Assembly: GCA_905176665.1 (NCBI GenBank)
Contig: CAJINA010000231.1
Span: forward strand, 31,776 to 95,775
Direction: 5' to 3'
Length of the DNA stretch: 64,000 nucleotides
Source: Olavius algarvensis Delta 4 endosymbiont
GTDB lineage: Bacteria; Desulfobacterota; Desulfobacteria; Desulfobacterales; CAJINA01
Part shown: positions 18,095 to 27,148 of the stretch, one piece after another
Layout: each line of letters begins with the position of its first letter
Position numbering within the stretch: the stretch's first letter is position 1
Notes under the pieces: generated by a model
Seen by the model: the letters and a program-made list of their open reading frames with translations, nothing else
Told to the model about the DNA's origin: nothing
Databases searched by the model: none
Position numbers and translations under genes: made by a program

Positions 18095-18510
18095 ACTCCA
18101 AACTTGACTTCTTAAAGCGGATTCATAGCTTAAAGCGCGGGGAACGAGGCTGCTACAGAGCCTGACCACGTGCTTTTTCTATTGATCCGGACAACTCCCG
18201 TCCTGCGCAGCAGGACGGTTTCAATAACGAAAACAGCCCCAGACATTGGATCCCGACACACGCCGAGCGCGGTGTTGTGCGGGATGGCGGCAGCTGAAAC
18301 GACTATCCGGAAATCCGGCCCAGACCTGCCCTGATCCCGACCCAGGCAGCTCCCCCCCGCGCGTTCCCACAACCCAGATCATTTGCAGCTAAAGTAAACC
18401 GGTAACGGTACGATAAAATGTATCAAGGGTAGCGTTGCCGGCTATGGGCACGCTCCGGCCGTTAAAAAAGAAACACACGCGTCCAAAGGCAATGGACATA
18501 TTCAAGAGAA
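18095..18510. other. Intergenic region with no recognisable gene
   Basis: A GC-rich 416-base gap. It has a short hairpin (CCGTCCTGCGCAGCAGGACGG near 18198 is an inverted repeat) and no frame with a ribosome binding site or protein-like composition on either strand. I see no known RNA motif. Confidence 0.4.
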
Positions 18511-18831
18511 ATGACCATGTACCCAAAGACTGATAGATTCGGGTTACCTGAAACCGTAGACGAAGCCGTGGATCTGTTGATTTCGGATTTGCTGGCTGAT
18601 CATATAGAAATGCTCTCCAGTTTATCGGAACGGCAGTTCGATCGCCTTTACAGCCTGGTTTCGCCCTTCGTTCTAGCCGAATTCAAACTCTGGTCCGGGA
18701 ACGACAAGCTCCTGAATGCCTGCATTGCTCAGCTCGAGGATACGGATGCCAACTGTGATCCGGCCGGTCTGATCCTGCGCAAAACCAAAGCCCGCCTGAA
18801 CGACATCATAGGCGTCCTGATCATCACCTGA
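18511..18831 (+). CDS. Small hypothetical acidic helical protein
   Basis: A 106-residue soluble protein beginning MTMYPKTDRFGLPETVDEA, followed by helices rich in Leu, Asp and Glu; no cysteine pair motif, signal or membrane segment. The opening resembles small proteins of unknown function whose N-termini read P-ET-EAV-LL, but I do not assign a family with certainty. The start may be the third codon ATG (MYPKTD). It precedes the receiver-kinase gene by 114 bases on the same strand, so a regulatory link is possible but unsupported. Confidence 0.6.
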   Translation: MTMYPKTDRFGLPETVDEAVDLLISDLLADHIEMLSSLSERQFDRLYSLVSPFVLAEFKLWSGNDKLLNACIAQLEDTDANCDPAGLILRKTKARLNDIIGVLIIT

Positions 18832-18945
18832 GGCGGTGTAATCCAACCAGGGCGAATACATTTGACTTGCCCGGGTATCAATGTTTAAATAGTTCTGATT
18901 TACGAACAATTCTAAACGATTAACCTCAATGGTCCCGGGTGCGGC

Positions 18946-20109
18946 ATGCAGGCTGAATCGGATTTCTCCAGGTATCCCGTTCTTGTTGCGGAAGACGACA
19001 AGGTGTCCCGGGTATTCCTTGAAAAAACCCTCAGCCAGATCGGGTATCGCGTTACCACTGTTCACAACGGGGTGGAAGCGATGGCCGTCATTCAGCGGCA
19101 GTTCTTCCCCATCCTGGTAACCGATTGGATGATGCCCGAAATGGACGGGCCCGAGTTATGCCGGACGATCCGGAAAGCCAGCCTGCCGGGATATGTCTAC
19201 ATCCTGCTGCTGACCGCGAAAGATGCCACGGAAGATATCGTCACCGGCCTCGAGTCCGGAGCAGACGACTTTCTCAGAAAACCCTTCATGCAGCCGGAAC
19301 TCAAGGCGCGTTTATCCACCGGGGTTAGAATCCTTAATCTGGAAAGAAACCTCAAAAATACCCTGCAGGAGCTAGGGACCACTAAAGATATGCTGGTGCA
19401 ATCGGAAAAGTTGGCCGCCATCGGCCAACTGGCAGCCGGTCTCGCCCACGAAATCCTCAACCCGACCAATATCATCTCTATGCGCCTGCATCTTTTAAAG
19501 ATGACCGAAGCGCTGTCATCTCACGGCCGGGAGGCTATCGGTACCTGCAAGGAGCAGTTGGAGCGGATCGTTCATATCACCAAAAGTCTCGGCAAGTTCT
19601 CCCGCGAACCTTGCAAATCGATAGCGCCGACGGACGTCAACGACCTGGTTTTCCATATTCTGCACCTGATGGGGCCGCAGCTCAATTTTGAGGATATCAA
19701 CACCAGCACCGGTCTTTCCAATGCCCTGCCCTTGATTTCAGTAGACCGGGAAATGTTCGAAGAGGTAATTCTGAACATTATCTCCAATGCCTTCTCGGCC
19801 ATGGCCGGCCAGGCTTACAAAGAGCTGGTCATTGAAACCGATCTGCCCGAGCCGGGACAATGTATCCGCATCCGTATCGCAGACAACGGCCCCGGTATCG
19901 ACCCGGATTCGCTCGCCAAAGTATTCGATCCCTATTATTCCACCAAACCGGCAGACCAGGGCACCGGCCTGGGCCTATTTCTTTCTTACGGGATCATCCA
20001 GGAGATGGGGGGCCGCCTCTGGGTCGAAAATAATGAAGGGCCCGGTGCATCATTCTATATTGAATTGCCTATAAACAGTGCTGCCACCTGCGATATCATT
20101 CCAACTTGA
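18946..20109 (+). CDS. Hybrid response regulator-histidine kinase (N-terminal receiver, soluble)
   Basis: Residues about 12-125 are a receiver domain: acidic pair EDD, phosphorylatable Asp in ILVTDWMMPEMDGPE, and the switch lysine in RKPF. A short coiled linker leads to a kinase core with H-box LAAGLAHEILNPTN, N-box NIISNAFSAM, G1 DNGPGID and G2 GTGLGL. There is no membrane segment or sensor domain, so it probably relays a signal taken in through its receiver. A lone receiver protein follows 34 bases later, an obvious candidate phosphotransfer partner. Start at the ATG at 18946; no strong ribosome binding site is visible there. Confidence 0.9.
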   Translation: MQAESDFSRYPVLVAEDDKVSRVFLEKTLSQIGYRVTTVHNGVEAMAVIQRQFFPILVTDWMMPEMDGPELCRTIRKASLPGYVYILLLTAKDATEDIVTGLESGADDFLRKPFMQPELKARLSTGVRILNLERNLKNTLQELGTTKDMLVQSEKLAAIGQLAAGLAHEILNPTNIISMRLHLLKMTEALSSHGREAIGTCKEQLERIVHITKSLGKFSREPCKSIAPTDVNDLVFHILHLMGPQLNFEDINTSTGLSNALPLISVDREMFEEVILNIISNAFSAMAGQAYKELVIETDLPEPGQCIRIRIADNGPGIDPDSLAKVFDPYYSTKPADQGTGLGLFLSYGIIQEMGGRLWVENNEGPGASFYIELPINSAATCDIIPT

Positions 20110-20143
20110 ATTTAACCCACGGAGAGACTATAAAGGCTATATT

Positions 20144-20515
20144 ATGGAAAAAATCCTGGTCGTCGATGATGAAATCGAAGTCTGCCGCGCCCTTGAAGAA
20201 TTTCTTGCCATAAAGGGCTACCAGGCTTTTTCCGCCCATAACGGCCAGGAGGCCCTGAATATAGTCCAGGCCGAAAACCCGCACATCGTGCTGCTGGACA
20301 TTATCATGCCGGGTATGAGCGGGATTGAAACCCTTGAAGCCATCAAGAAAAACGCACCTGCTACCGGAGTTGTGATGATAACAGCGGTGACGGATGAAGC
20401 CCTGGGCAACCAGGCCCTGCAGCCGGGAGCGGACGACTTCATCACCAAACCGGTAGGCCTCGACTATTTGGAAACCGTCCTGATGGTTAAAATAGTCGAC
20501 ATCCTGGGGGGATAA
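20144..20515 (+). CDS. Single-domain response regulator (CheY-like)
   Basis: A 123-residue receiver domain only: VVDDE near the start, phosphorylation site IVLLDIIMPGMSG, conserved Thr/Ser in VVMITAV and lysine in FITKPVG. It has no output domain, so it either binds a target protein or passes phosphate on. The ATG at 20144 fits the domain boundary; an open frame from 20078 would add residues that overlap the kinase gene. It follows the receiver-kinase gene in the same operon. Confidence 0.9.
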   Translation: MEKILVVDDEIEVCRALEEFLAIKGYQAFSAHNGQEALNIVQAENPHIVLLDIIMPGMSGIETLEAIKKNAPATGVVMITAVTDEALGNQALQPGADDFITKPVGLDYLETVLMVKIVDILGG

Positions 20516-20658
20516 CGCTGCTCAAGTTGCTGCGGAGACCCCTTTGTTGCCCGCCCCGGACAATCCTGTTCGAATGTTGCGCTGCCGGCCTGTGTAAAAC
20601 CCCCTTTGCCCCAATGGGACGCCACCAATGAAGCAGTGAATGTCAAAGAGGAACTTTT

Positions 20659-22413
20659 ATGTCGAATTCAGCCTTCAAAACCGCAACCTTGTCTGCCGCC
20701 GCCATTGTAGGCCTTGCTTCGGTCGTTTTCGCAGGTGATGCCGCGGCCACTGAAATTTCCTGGGGCTTTCTAATCATCGGCCTGCTGGGAGGCCTGGCGC
20801 TGTTTATCTACGGCATGGAGCAGATGAGCGATGGTATGAAGAAAACAGCCGGGGATCAGATGCGTTCGATTCTCGCCGCCCTGACGCACAATCAACTGCT
20901 CGGCCTGGCCGTAGGAACCTTTGTTACCATGGTGATCCAGTCGAGTTCGGCCACCACGGTTATGCTGGTGAGTTTTGTGCAGGCCGGCCTGATGAATTTT
21001 ACCCAGTGTCTGGGCGTCATCCTTGGTGGTGGTATCGGCACCACCGTCACCGCCCAGCTGATTGCTTTTAAATTAACCGATTATGCCCTGTTGATGGTAT
21101 TTATCGGTGCCGTCCTGCGTATGTTCGCCAAAACCGAACGCATGCGCAATATCGGTGACATCATCCTGGGGTTTGGGATTCTGTTTTACGGGATGAAACT
21201 GATGAGTGACAGCATGAAACCACTGCGGATGTTTCCGGCATTTATCGATCTTTTGAAAGGCCTGGAAAACCCGTTTCTCGGCTTACTGGTGGGAACGGTG
21301 TTGACCGCCCTGATTCAAAGCAGCAGTGCCTTCACCGGCATCCTCATCGTGCTGGCCCAACAAAACCTGATTACCCTGGAAGCCGGCATCCCCATGATCT
21401 TCGGGGCCAACATCGGCACCTGCATCACCGCGGGTCTGGCGAGCATCGGCACCACCCGGGAGGCCAAGCGGGTGGCCCTGGCCCACGTAATTTTCAAGAT
21501 TGCCGGCGTGGTACTGTTCATCTTCTGGATCCCCGCCTTTGCCGACCCGATCCGTACGCTCGGGGCCGGGTTCAGTTCAGGCACGGCCCGCGACATTGCC
21601 AATGCCCACACGGTCTTCAATGTCAGCATCGGATTTCTCTTTCTCCCGGCCACGGCCCTATTCGGCCGGCTTATTACTACCCTGTTACCCGAAAGGCCAA
21701 CCAATCCGGCTTTTGAACTCAACACCCGGCACATCGACGATCGGCAGATCGTGAACCCGCCCGTAGCCATCGAACTGGCCCGGGCCGAGATTTCTCGGGT
21801 GGCCCTGCTCCTGGGGCGGATGCAGCGCTCCATCATCATTCCGTTTTTCTCCGAAGAAGAACGAAAGGATGAAATTTTCCCCAGCCTCTCCCTGCTGGAA
21901 GGCATCGACTTGCGGGAACGGAAGATCAATTTTTTACAAGAGAAAATTAAAGCCTACCTTCTGAAAGTCGGCCAGCAGCCGCTCTCCCAAAAGCAATCCG
22001 ATGAAATTTACGGGATGATCTCGATCGTCAAGGATATGGAGAGCCTCGGAGACCTTATCCATCGCAACATGGTGCCCCTCATTCCTAAAAAACATGCCCT
22101 GGAAACCGACTTTTCAGATGAGGGCCAGGAAGAGTTGATGATCTACCACGAAAAGGTCTGCAAACAGCTATTCCTGCTGAAGGAAGCCTTTTCCGAACGC
22201 AACCCGGAAAAAGCCCGGGAAATCATGCTGGGAGAACGCAAGTACCTGGACCTGGAGTCCCAGTACCGCATCCGACACCTGCAGCGCCTGCTCCACCAAC
22301 GCAACGAATCGCTGGAAACCCATGAAGTCCACATGGAATTGATGGACCTGATGAAACAGATTATCGTCTACTCGTCCAACATCGCCAAAACCTTTGTAAC
22401 CTCAACCTTATAA
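20659..22413 (+). CDS. Na/Pi cotransporter family protein with PhoU-like C-terminal domain
   Basis: The N-terminal two-thirds (about residues 35-340) is a NptA/PNaS-type transporter with the two inverted-repeat signatures IQSSSATTVM and IQSSSAFTGI, surrounded by membrane helices and Gly-rich segments such as LGGGIGTTVTAQ and GANIGTCITAG. The last 210 residues are charged helices like PhoU. Such proteins take up phosphate with sodium or, in some bacteria, have been linked to nucleotide second-messenger control. The 584-residue length is usual. An N-terminal hydrophobic segment ending VFAGDAAA resembles a signal. It stands alone, convergent with the FMN oxidase gene. Confidence 0.88.
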   Translation: MSNSAFKTATLSAAAIVGLASVVFAGDAAATEISWGFLIIGLLGGLALFIYGMEQMSDGMKKTAGDQMRSILAALTHNQLLGLAVGTFVTMVIQSSSATTVMLVSFVQAGLMNFTQCLGVILGGGIGTTVTAQLIAFKLTDYALLMVFIGAVLRMFAKTERMRNIGDIILGFGILFYGMKLMSDSMKPLRMFPAFIDLLKGLENPFLGLLVGTVLTALIQSSSAFTGILIVLAQQNLITLEAGIPMIFGANIGTCITAGLASIGTTREAKRVALAHVIFKIAGVVLFIFWIPAFADPIRTLGAGFSSGTARDIANAHTVFNVSIGFLFLPATALFGRLITTLLPERPTNPAFELNTRHIDDRQIVNPPVAIELARAEISRVALLLGRMQRSIIIPFFSEEERKDEIFPSLSLLEGIDLRERKINFLQEKIKAYLLKVGQQPLSQKQSDEIYGMISIVKDMESLGDLIHRNMVPLIPKKHALETDFSDEGQEELMIYHEKVCKQLFLLKEAFSERNPEKAREIMLGERKYLDLESQYRIRHLQRLLHQRNESLETHEVHMELMDLMKQIIVYSSNIAKTFVTSTL

Positions 22414-22432
22414 CCCGCAACTCCCGGGCTTA

Positions 22433-23458
22433 TCAGGCGATCGGCGGCGGCGAATAAAGCACATGGCCGGAAACGGTTTTGATATCCACCGTACCGGTCA
22501 TCACCATGGCTTGGATCAACTCGGTCTGGATGGTTTCCAGATAGGTTTGGACACCCTCCTTCAGCCCGCCCATGGCCGCCACGGAAAACGGCCGGCCGAT
22601 CATCACGGCATCGGCGCCCAGGGCAATCAGTTTCAAGACATCGGCACCGGAGCGCACACCGCCGTCGGCCAGGATTGCCAAACGGCCGTAAACGGCGTCC
22701 ACCAGAGCCGGCAGCACCCGGGCAGCGCCCGGCGTATGGTCCATCACCCGGCCCCCGTGATTGGAAACCACAATGGCATCAGCCCCGGCATCAACCGCCA
22801 GGCGAGCCTGACCCGGGGTCATGACGCCCTTGAGAATGAATTTCATCGAAGTACTCTTGATAATCTTTGCCAGTTCCTCGGCGGGCTTGGGGGTTACCGG
22901 TCGCCCCATCTTGGCCAGGGTCACCAGACCGGCGGCGTCGATGTCGATCCCGACGATGCGTGCCCCGGTTTTCTCCGCCTTTTCCAGTTTTTCATACAGT
23001 TCCCGGTCCTCCCACGGTTTGATGAAGGGAATCCCCTGACCGCCGCATTTTTCGATGGCGGTAAATCCTGCTTGGTGAATGAAATCCGGTACGCCGTCAC
23101 CGGTACATCCCAGGGTGCCGGCGGCCACACAGCCTTCCAGGACAGCCTGGATATAATCCTCTTCGGAAATCTGACCACCCATGTTGAACGAAACCCCGCC
23201 GATGGGTGCGGCCAGGATCGGCAGCGCCAGGTCCTGGCCCAACAGGTTGACCGCGGTATCCGGGTCGGTGATATCGTGGATCAGGCGCATATTGAACTTC
23301 ACCTCGGCCAGGGCGGCCATATTGTCTTTAAAAGAGGCGGCCGTTCCCAGTCCGCCCATGCCCGGCACTTCTCCAGCGCACACTTTACCGTCACAAACCG
23401 GGCAAACCCGGCAATAGCCCTTCATCAGTTCCCGCGCTTTGTCCCGTATTTCTTTCAT
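22433..23458 (-). CDS. FMN-dependent alpha-hydroxy-acid oxidizing protein
   Basis: A TIM-barrel flavoprotein of the lactate/glycolate oxidase family. The visible catalytic end is FILKGVMTPGQARLAVDAGADAIVVSNHGGR with its histidine (about residue 236), then LADGGVRSGADVLKLIALGADAVMIGRP, which binds the FMN phosphate. The N-terminus is unusual: CRVCPVCDGKVCAGEVPGMGG contains four cysteines in 12 residues, typical of a short anaerobe-type subgroup of about 340 residues and possibly a metal or Fe-S site. The substrate (lactate or another 2-hydroxy acid) is not determined. Convergent with the Na/Pi transporter gene. (Motifs longer than a few residues are named only to locate the domains.). Confidence 0.85.
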   Translation of the reverse strand: MKEIRDKARELMKGYCRVCPVCDGKVCAGEVPGMGGLGTAASFKDNMAALAEVKFNMRLIHDITDPDTAVNLLGQDLALPILAAPIGGVSFNMGGQISEEDYIQAVLEGCVAAGTLGCTGDGVPDFIHQAGFTAIEKCGGQGIPFIKPWEDRELYEKLEKAEKTGARIVGIDIDAAGLVTLAKMGRPVTPKPAEELAKIIKSTSMKFILKGVMTPGQARLAVDAGADAIVVSNHGGRVMDHTPGAARVLPALVDAVYGRLAILADGGVRSGADVLKLIALGADAVMIGRPFSVAAMGGLKEGVQTYLETIQTELIQAMVMTGTVDIKTVSGHVLYSPPPIA

Positions 23459-23598
23459 TCCATCCTCCAGCGCAAAACATCACTGTCCCATATCCAATTA
23501 GGCCTTGCGCTCCATTTGGTTTACTGCAAATTAGCAGGCGAAGCGCCTTCATCCAGAGAATTGGGCCATAATAATTGGATATTCGGTTTTAAGTTATA

Positions 23599-24255
23599 TC
23601 AATATTTCCAACCCAAAAGCCCCATCGTGAGAGCATTGGCCACAATCGCAATGACATACAGGCTGCTGACCACGATAATCTTGGTTTTCATCTTCTGCAG
23701 CCCGATGACGATGATGGCTGCCACGTAGAAATGGAAATAGCCGAACAGGAATATCAGCCAGACCCCCTTGAAGGAGCGGTGCCACCAGGGATATTCCCAG
23801 ACCAGGTGACCGCCCATGTTCAGCAGGCACTCCACGAACACGCAAAACACCGAGTAGCCGATGGCCCAGAACCAGCGGTCCGGAATCCCCAGAATCCGGT
23901 CCTCCCGGTTTTCCGACAGGGTGTTGTAAAAGATGATCCCGGAGATGGCAAACATGAACATAATCTCGATGTTCCAGCCGACCATGGTCCTAAGGGCCGT
24001 CTCGCCCGGTGCCGTCCACATGGCACTGCGTTGCGTGAGGTGGAACACCCATCCGTTCCAGGTCTCGTTGATAAAATCCATGCCGAACACGGTCAGGCCC
24101 GCGAGGACCGCGTCCCAGTTGCCGCTGAGCCGGGCCTTCTTGATTTCCGAGGTGTAAATATAGAACACGATGGCCAGTAGTGGGATTACATACCACTGCA
24201 GCGTCGAGAGGTCCCGGATATTTTCCAAGGCTTGAACTGAGGCTGGTGTAGGCAT
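23599..24255 (-). CDS. Multi-pass membrane protein of unknown function
   Basis: About 218 residues with five or six hydrophobic helices (for example WYVIPLLAIVFYIY near the start and GYFHFYVAAIIVIGL near the end) joined by loops rich in Trp, His and Asn (FINETWNGWVFHLTQR, NMGGHLVWEYPWW). The ATG at 24255 is preceded by GGGGGAG; the open frame to 24294 has no such signal. I do not recognise the family. The conserved-looking aromatic and polar residues in membrane-adjacent loops suggest a catalytic or carrier protein rather than a structural one, but no function is assigned. Confidence 0.75.
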   Translation of the reverse strand: MPTPASVQALENIRDLSTLQWYVIPLLAIVFYIYTSEIKKARLSGNWDAVLAGLTVFGMDFINETWNGWVFHLTQRSAMWTAPGETALRTMVGWNIEIMFMFAISGIIFYNTLSENREDRILGIPDRWFWAIGYSVFCVFVECLLNMGGHLVWEYPWWHRSFKGVWLIFLFGYFHFYVAAIIVIGLQKMKTKIIVVSSLYVIAIVANALTMGLLGWKY

Positions 24256-24372
24256 TTGCAGGCTCCCCCTTAGTCGTTTGCGTTGGGAAAGCACTATGGC
24301 AAATCACTCTTTCAAAGTCAATCCACGGCCCGGGCCTTTTGTTTGACAGCCAAGGGAGCGCGGGATAGATAA

Positions 24373-24783
24373 ATGGCCATGATGATTAAAGTCGTCGCTG
24401 CCTTTCTGGTACATGAAGAAAAAGTCCTGATCGCCCGCCGTAAAGCACCGCCCCAATTGGCCGGCAAGTGGGAGTTCCCCGGCGGCAAGGTTGAACCGGG
24501 GGAAACCCCCGAAGAAAGCCTGGCCCGGGAAATGGAGGAGGAGTTTGGCATCCGGATCGCGGTTGGTCCTTTCAGCGCCGATAGTTGCCACCATCAGACC
24601 GAGTGTAGTTTTCATATCCAAGCCTACCGGGCGACCTGGCTGTCCGGTCAACTCGTCCCCATAGCCCACGACCGCTGCGCCTGGGCCGGACCGGACACCC
24701 TGCTAACCTATGATCTGCTGCCCGCGGATGTCGACCTGGCCCACGCCTTGATTAAAAAAGACTTCTTAGGCGCCTCAAGATAA
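24373..24783 (+). CDS. MutT-like (d)NTP pyrophosphohydrolase (Nudix)
   Basis: A 136-residue Nudix protein with a textbook box running from GGKVEPGETPEESLARE to MEEEFGI (about residues 37-59). Preceding WEFPGG and the small size match MutT-type enzymes that remove 8-oxo-dGTP and other damaged nucleotides. The start is one of three nearby ATG codons (24373, 24379, 24382); the first is used. Divergent from the membrane protein at 23599 and convergent with amt. Confidence 0.9.
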   Translation: MAMMIKVVAAFLVHEEKVLIARRKAPPQLAGKWEFPGGKVEPGETPEESLAREMEEEFGIRIAVGPFSADSCHHQTECSFHIQAYRATWLSGQLVPIAHDRCAWAGPDTLLTYDLLPADVDLAHALIKKDFLGASR

Positions 24784-24805
24784 GGTTTGCAGCGGTCATA
24801 ACAAA

Positions 24806-24836
24806 AGACCCGGGTGCAACCTGCACACCCGGGTCT
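24806..24836. terminator. Bidirectional terminator between mutT-like gene and amt
   Basis: AGACCCGGGTG and CACCCGGGTCT form a perfect 11-base stem around a nine-base loop between two convergent genes. Confidence 0.75.
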
Positions 24837-24878
24837 ACTGGTACCGCTCGGGGGGGGATTGTTACGTCCCTTTGTGGT

Positions 24879-26294
24879 TTAAACTCCTTCGGTTTGGGGA
24901 GCAGTCGAAGAAAGTCCGGCAGCAGCGGCTGCCGGCTGCATACCGGCCATGGATTCAGAAAGCCCTGATCCGCCGTACGTCATAACCTCGAAGTCGGGAT
25001 AGGCATTACCGCCGTGTTCGGTGATATCCAATCCGGCCAGTTCTTCTTCCGGGCTGACCCGGAGACCGACAGTCTTGTCGATCAGCTTGAACAACAGGAA
25101 GGCCGCCGGGAATACCCACAGAAAACAGGCGCTGATGCCTAGAAGCTGGACGCCGATGATCTTGGCGGTGGTCCCGCCGATGTTGAAGATCCCGGCTGCC
25201 AGAGTGCCCCAGGCCCCGCAGACACCGTGGACGGAAATGGCTCCTACCGGGTCGTCGACTTTAATCTTGTCGAAGAAGATGACCGAGAAGACAACCAGGA
25301 CGCCGGCCACCAGGCCGATAATGATGGCACTGTTGGGGGTTACATTGGCACAGCCGGCGGTGATCCCAACCAGGCCGGCCAGGGCACCGTTCAAGCTCAT
25401 GCCGATTTCTGATTTGCCGAACTTGATCCAGGAAGTAGCCAGGGCGGCGATGGCGCCGGCCGCAGCTGCCAGGTTCGTGTTAACGAAGATCATGGCGATG
25501 CTCTTGTCGGCGGTGGTGGTGGATCCGGGGTTGAATCCGAACCAGCCCAGCCAGAGGATGAACACCCCCAGGGCCGCCAACGGCATGTTGTGACCCAGGA
25601 TCGGTTTGATTTTCCCGTCTTTGGTATATTTACCCAGACGGGGACCAAGTACGATGGCACCGGCGAGGGCCGCCCAGCCGCCCACGGAATGAACCACGGT
25701 GGAACCGGCAAAATCAATGAACCCGAAGCCTTCCAGCCAGCCGCTGCCGTTAAACAGGCTGCCCCAGGCCCAGCTGCCAAACACAGGGTAGATAAGACCA
25801 CTGATGAAAATACTGTAGAAAATATACCCCTGGAACTTGGTCCGTTCCGCCATGGCGCCGGATACGATCGTGGCGGCCGTAGCGGCAAACACCACCTGGA
25901 ACATCCAGAATGCCAGCACCCAGGGATCACCATCCGGAGCAAAGTCGCTCAGGAAAAATCCCGAGGTACCGAACCAGCCGGTCTGGCTGGCCCCGAACAT
26001 CAGGCCGAAACCCACCGCCCAGAAGGCGATGCTGCCGATGGAAAAATCCATCAGGTTCTTCATCATGATATTGACCGCGTTTTTAGCGCGGGTGAAACCG
26101 GCCTCTACCATGGCAAAGCCGGCCTGCATAAAAAACACCAAGCAGGCGGCAACCAGCGTCCACAAGTAATTGGCATGGCTCTGCACCAGGTCAATGGCCG
26201 CTTTGTTGGAAAGAATCGTCGGCTCGGGGTCACCGGCCCAAACATAAGTGCAACTCAGGGCTGTTATCAGCAGCGATAGAATAAGTTTCCGCAT
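24879..26294 (-). CDS. amt: Ammonium transporter
   Basis: Amt/MEP/Rh channel for ammonium. A signal-like start (MRKLILSLLITALSCTYVWA) is followed by about 11 membrane helices. Family blocks are present: NLMDFSIGSIAFWAVGFGLM, the segment ending FDFAGSTVVHSVGG here as FIDFAGSTVVHSVGG, and the paired-histidine helix regions ending AISVHGVCGAWG. The C-terminus (LDITEHGGNAYPDF) contains the GLD-EHG-Y motif that docks PII proteins. AGGAG precedes the ATG. A sigma-54 promoter lies 120 bases upstream, and a PII gene with its own sigma-54 promoter is nearby, so nitrogen control by NtrC is likely. Confidence 0.95.
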   Translation of the reverse strand: MRKLILSLLITALSCTYVWAGDPEPTILSNKAAIDLVQSHANYLWTLVAACLVFFMQAGFAMVEAGFTRAKNAVNIMMKNLMDFSIGSIAFWAVGFGLMFGASQTGWFGTSGFFLSDFAPDGDPWVLAFWMFQVVFAATAATIVSGAMAERTKFQGYIFYSIFISGLIYPVFGSWAWGSLFNGSGWLEGFGFIDFAGSTVVHSVGGWAALAGAIVLGPRLGKYTKDGKIKPILGHNMPLAALGVFILWLGWFGFNPGSTTTADKSIAMIFVNTNLAAAAGAIAALATSWIKFGKSEIGMSLNGALAGLVGITAGCANVTPNSAIIIGLVAGVLVVFSVIFFDKIKVDDPVGAISVHGVCGAWGTLAAGIFNIGGTTAKIIGVQLLGISACFLWVFPAAFLLFKLIDKTVGLRVSPEEELAGLDITEHGGNAYPDFEVMTYGGSGLSESMAGMQPAAAAAGLSSTAPQTEGV

Positions 26295-26713
26295 TTTTCT
26301 GTTCTCCTGTTTGAATCATTAAAAAGGTGTTTACTTGACATCGTTTTACCGCCCTGGGAGTGAACAGCACCCGATACGCGGGAGCTGCAGTAAAAATCAT
26401 TGCGCCAGTAGTAGAGCAAGGGGTGTGCCAAACTTTTTTAAACCTGCATGAAGTGCGTAACAATTTGTATATATTGAATTATTATAAATATTAGAGGATG
26501 GCAGAGCAAAAATACAAAAAGAACAAATTAGTAATATTGTTTACTATGAATACATATTTATAATTTTTCTTGACCATAAAGTTCCCGCTATATGCAGTTC
26601 CGCCGGCTCCAGTTGGCGTTGACAAGGAGAGATCCGGTGCCTATTTTTCCCGGAACGGAAAATACCACCTCGCCGATGCACGGCGCCAATCCCAATTATA
26701 TGCAGGAGAAAAA
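26295..26713. other. Divergent intergenic region between amt and trxA
   Basis: AT-rich gap of about 420 bases. It holds the sigma-54 promoter of amt (26415-26430). The stretch 26461-26560 is very AT-rich (ATATATTGAATTATTATAAA and similar), suitable for bent DNA or activator binding. A frame open from 26570 leads into trxA but lacks a start signal. No other gene is seen. Confidence 0.5.
26415..26430 (-). promoter_or_regulatory. Sigma-54 (-24/-12) promoter of amt
   Basis: On the minus strand the sequence reads TGGCACACCCCTTGCT, a full match to the RpoN consensus TGGCAC-N5-TTGCW. It lies about 120 bases before the amt start. RpoN promoters need an enhancer-binding activator; for amt this is normally NtrC. 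Confidence 0.88.
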
Positions 26714-27070
26714 ATGGCCGACTCTTTTATGGAAATTACAGATGAGAACTTTGAAGCAGAAGTAGTAGGATCAGAAAAACCGGTAATCGTTGATTTCTGG
26801 GCCCCCTGGTGCGGCCCCTGCAAAGCCATCGGCCCCATGCTTGAAGACCTGGCCGTAACCTACGGCGACCAGATGGTTTTTTCCAAGTGCAATGTGGATG
26901 ACAACCCGGTAACGCCCGGGAAATTTGGCATTAAGTCAATCCCGACCCTGATTTTTTTCAAAGATGGTAAAGTGATGGAACAGATTACCGGGATGGTGGC
27001 GCGCCAGAAAGTGGAGGAGTCGATAAAAGGTGTCCTGGACGGAAAGGGCGGCTCCCCGTTTGTCTCTTAA
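26714..27070 (+). CDS. trxA: Thioredoxin
   Basis: A 118-residue cytoplasmic thioredoxin. The redox pair is in WCGPC (Cys33 and Cys36), the conserved Asp is in VDFWAP, and the cis-proline is in SIPTLIFF. The ATG at 26714 has AGGAG just upstream and gives the normal domain length with a short N-terminal extension; the frame is open from 26570. It sits between the two nitrogen genes amt and glnB but on the opposite strand, so it is not part of their unit. Confidence 0.94.
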   Translation: MADSFMEITDENFEAEVVGSEKPVIVDFWAPWCGPCKAIGPMLEDLAVTYGDQMVFSKCNVDDNPVTPGKFGIKSIPTLIFFKDGKVMEQITGMVARQKVEESIKGVLDGKGGSPFVS

Positions 27071-27102
27071 ATCGATCACCGCGATAAATTCACGTGTGTG
27101 CG

Positions 27103-27133
27103 GGTCCCGCCCCACCCAGGATGGAGCGGGAGC
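27103..27133. terminator. Bidirectional terminator between trxA and glnB
   Basis: GGTCCCGCCCCA pairs with TGGAGCGGGAGCC, leaving two mismatches and a short loop, between convergent genes. There is no long T run on either side. Confidence 0.55.
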
Positions 27134-27148
27134 CGCGCAGCGGGAACC

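Noticed and set aside
18130..18372. 80-codon frame on the minus strand after nrdJ
   Set aside because: No ribosome binding site, no known domain and low-complexity Arg/Ser-rich translation.
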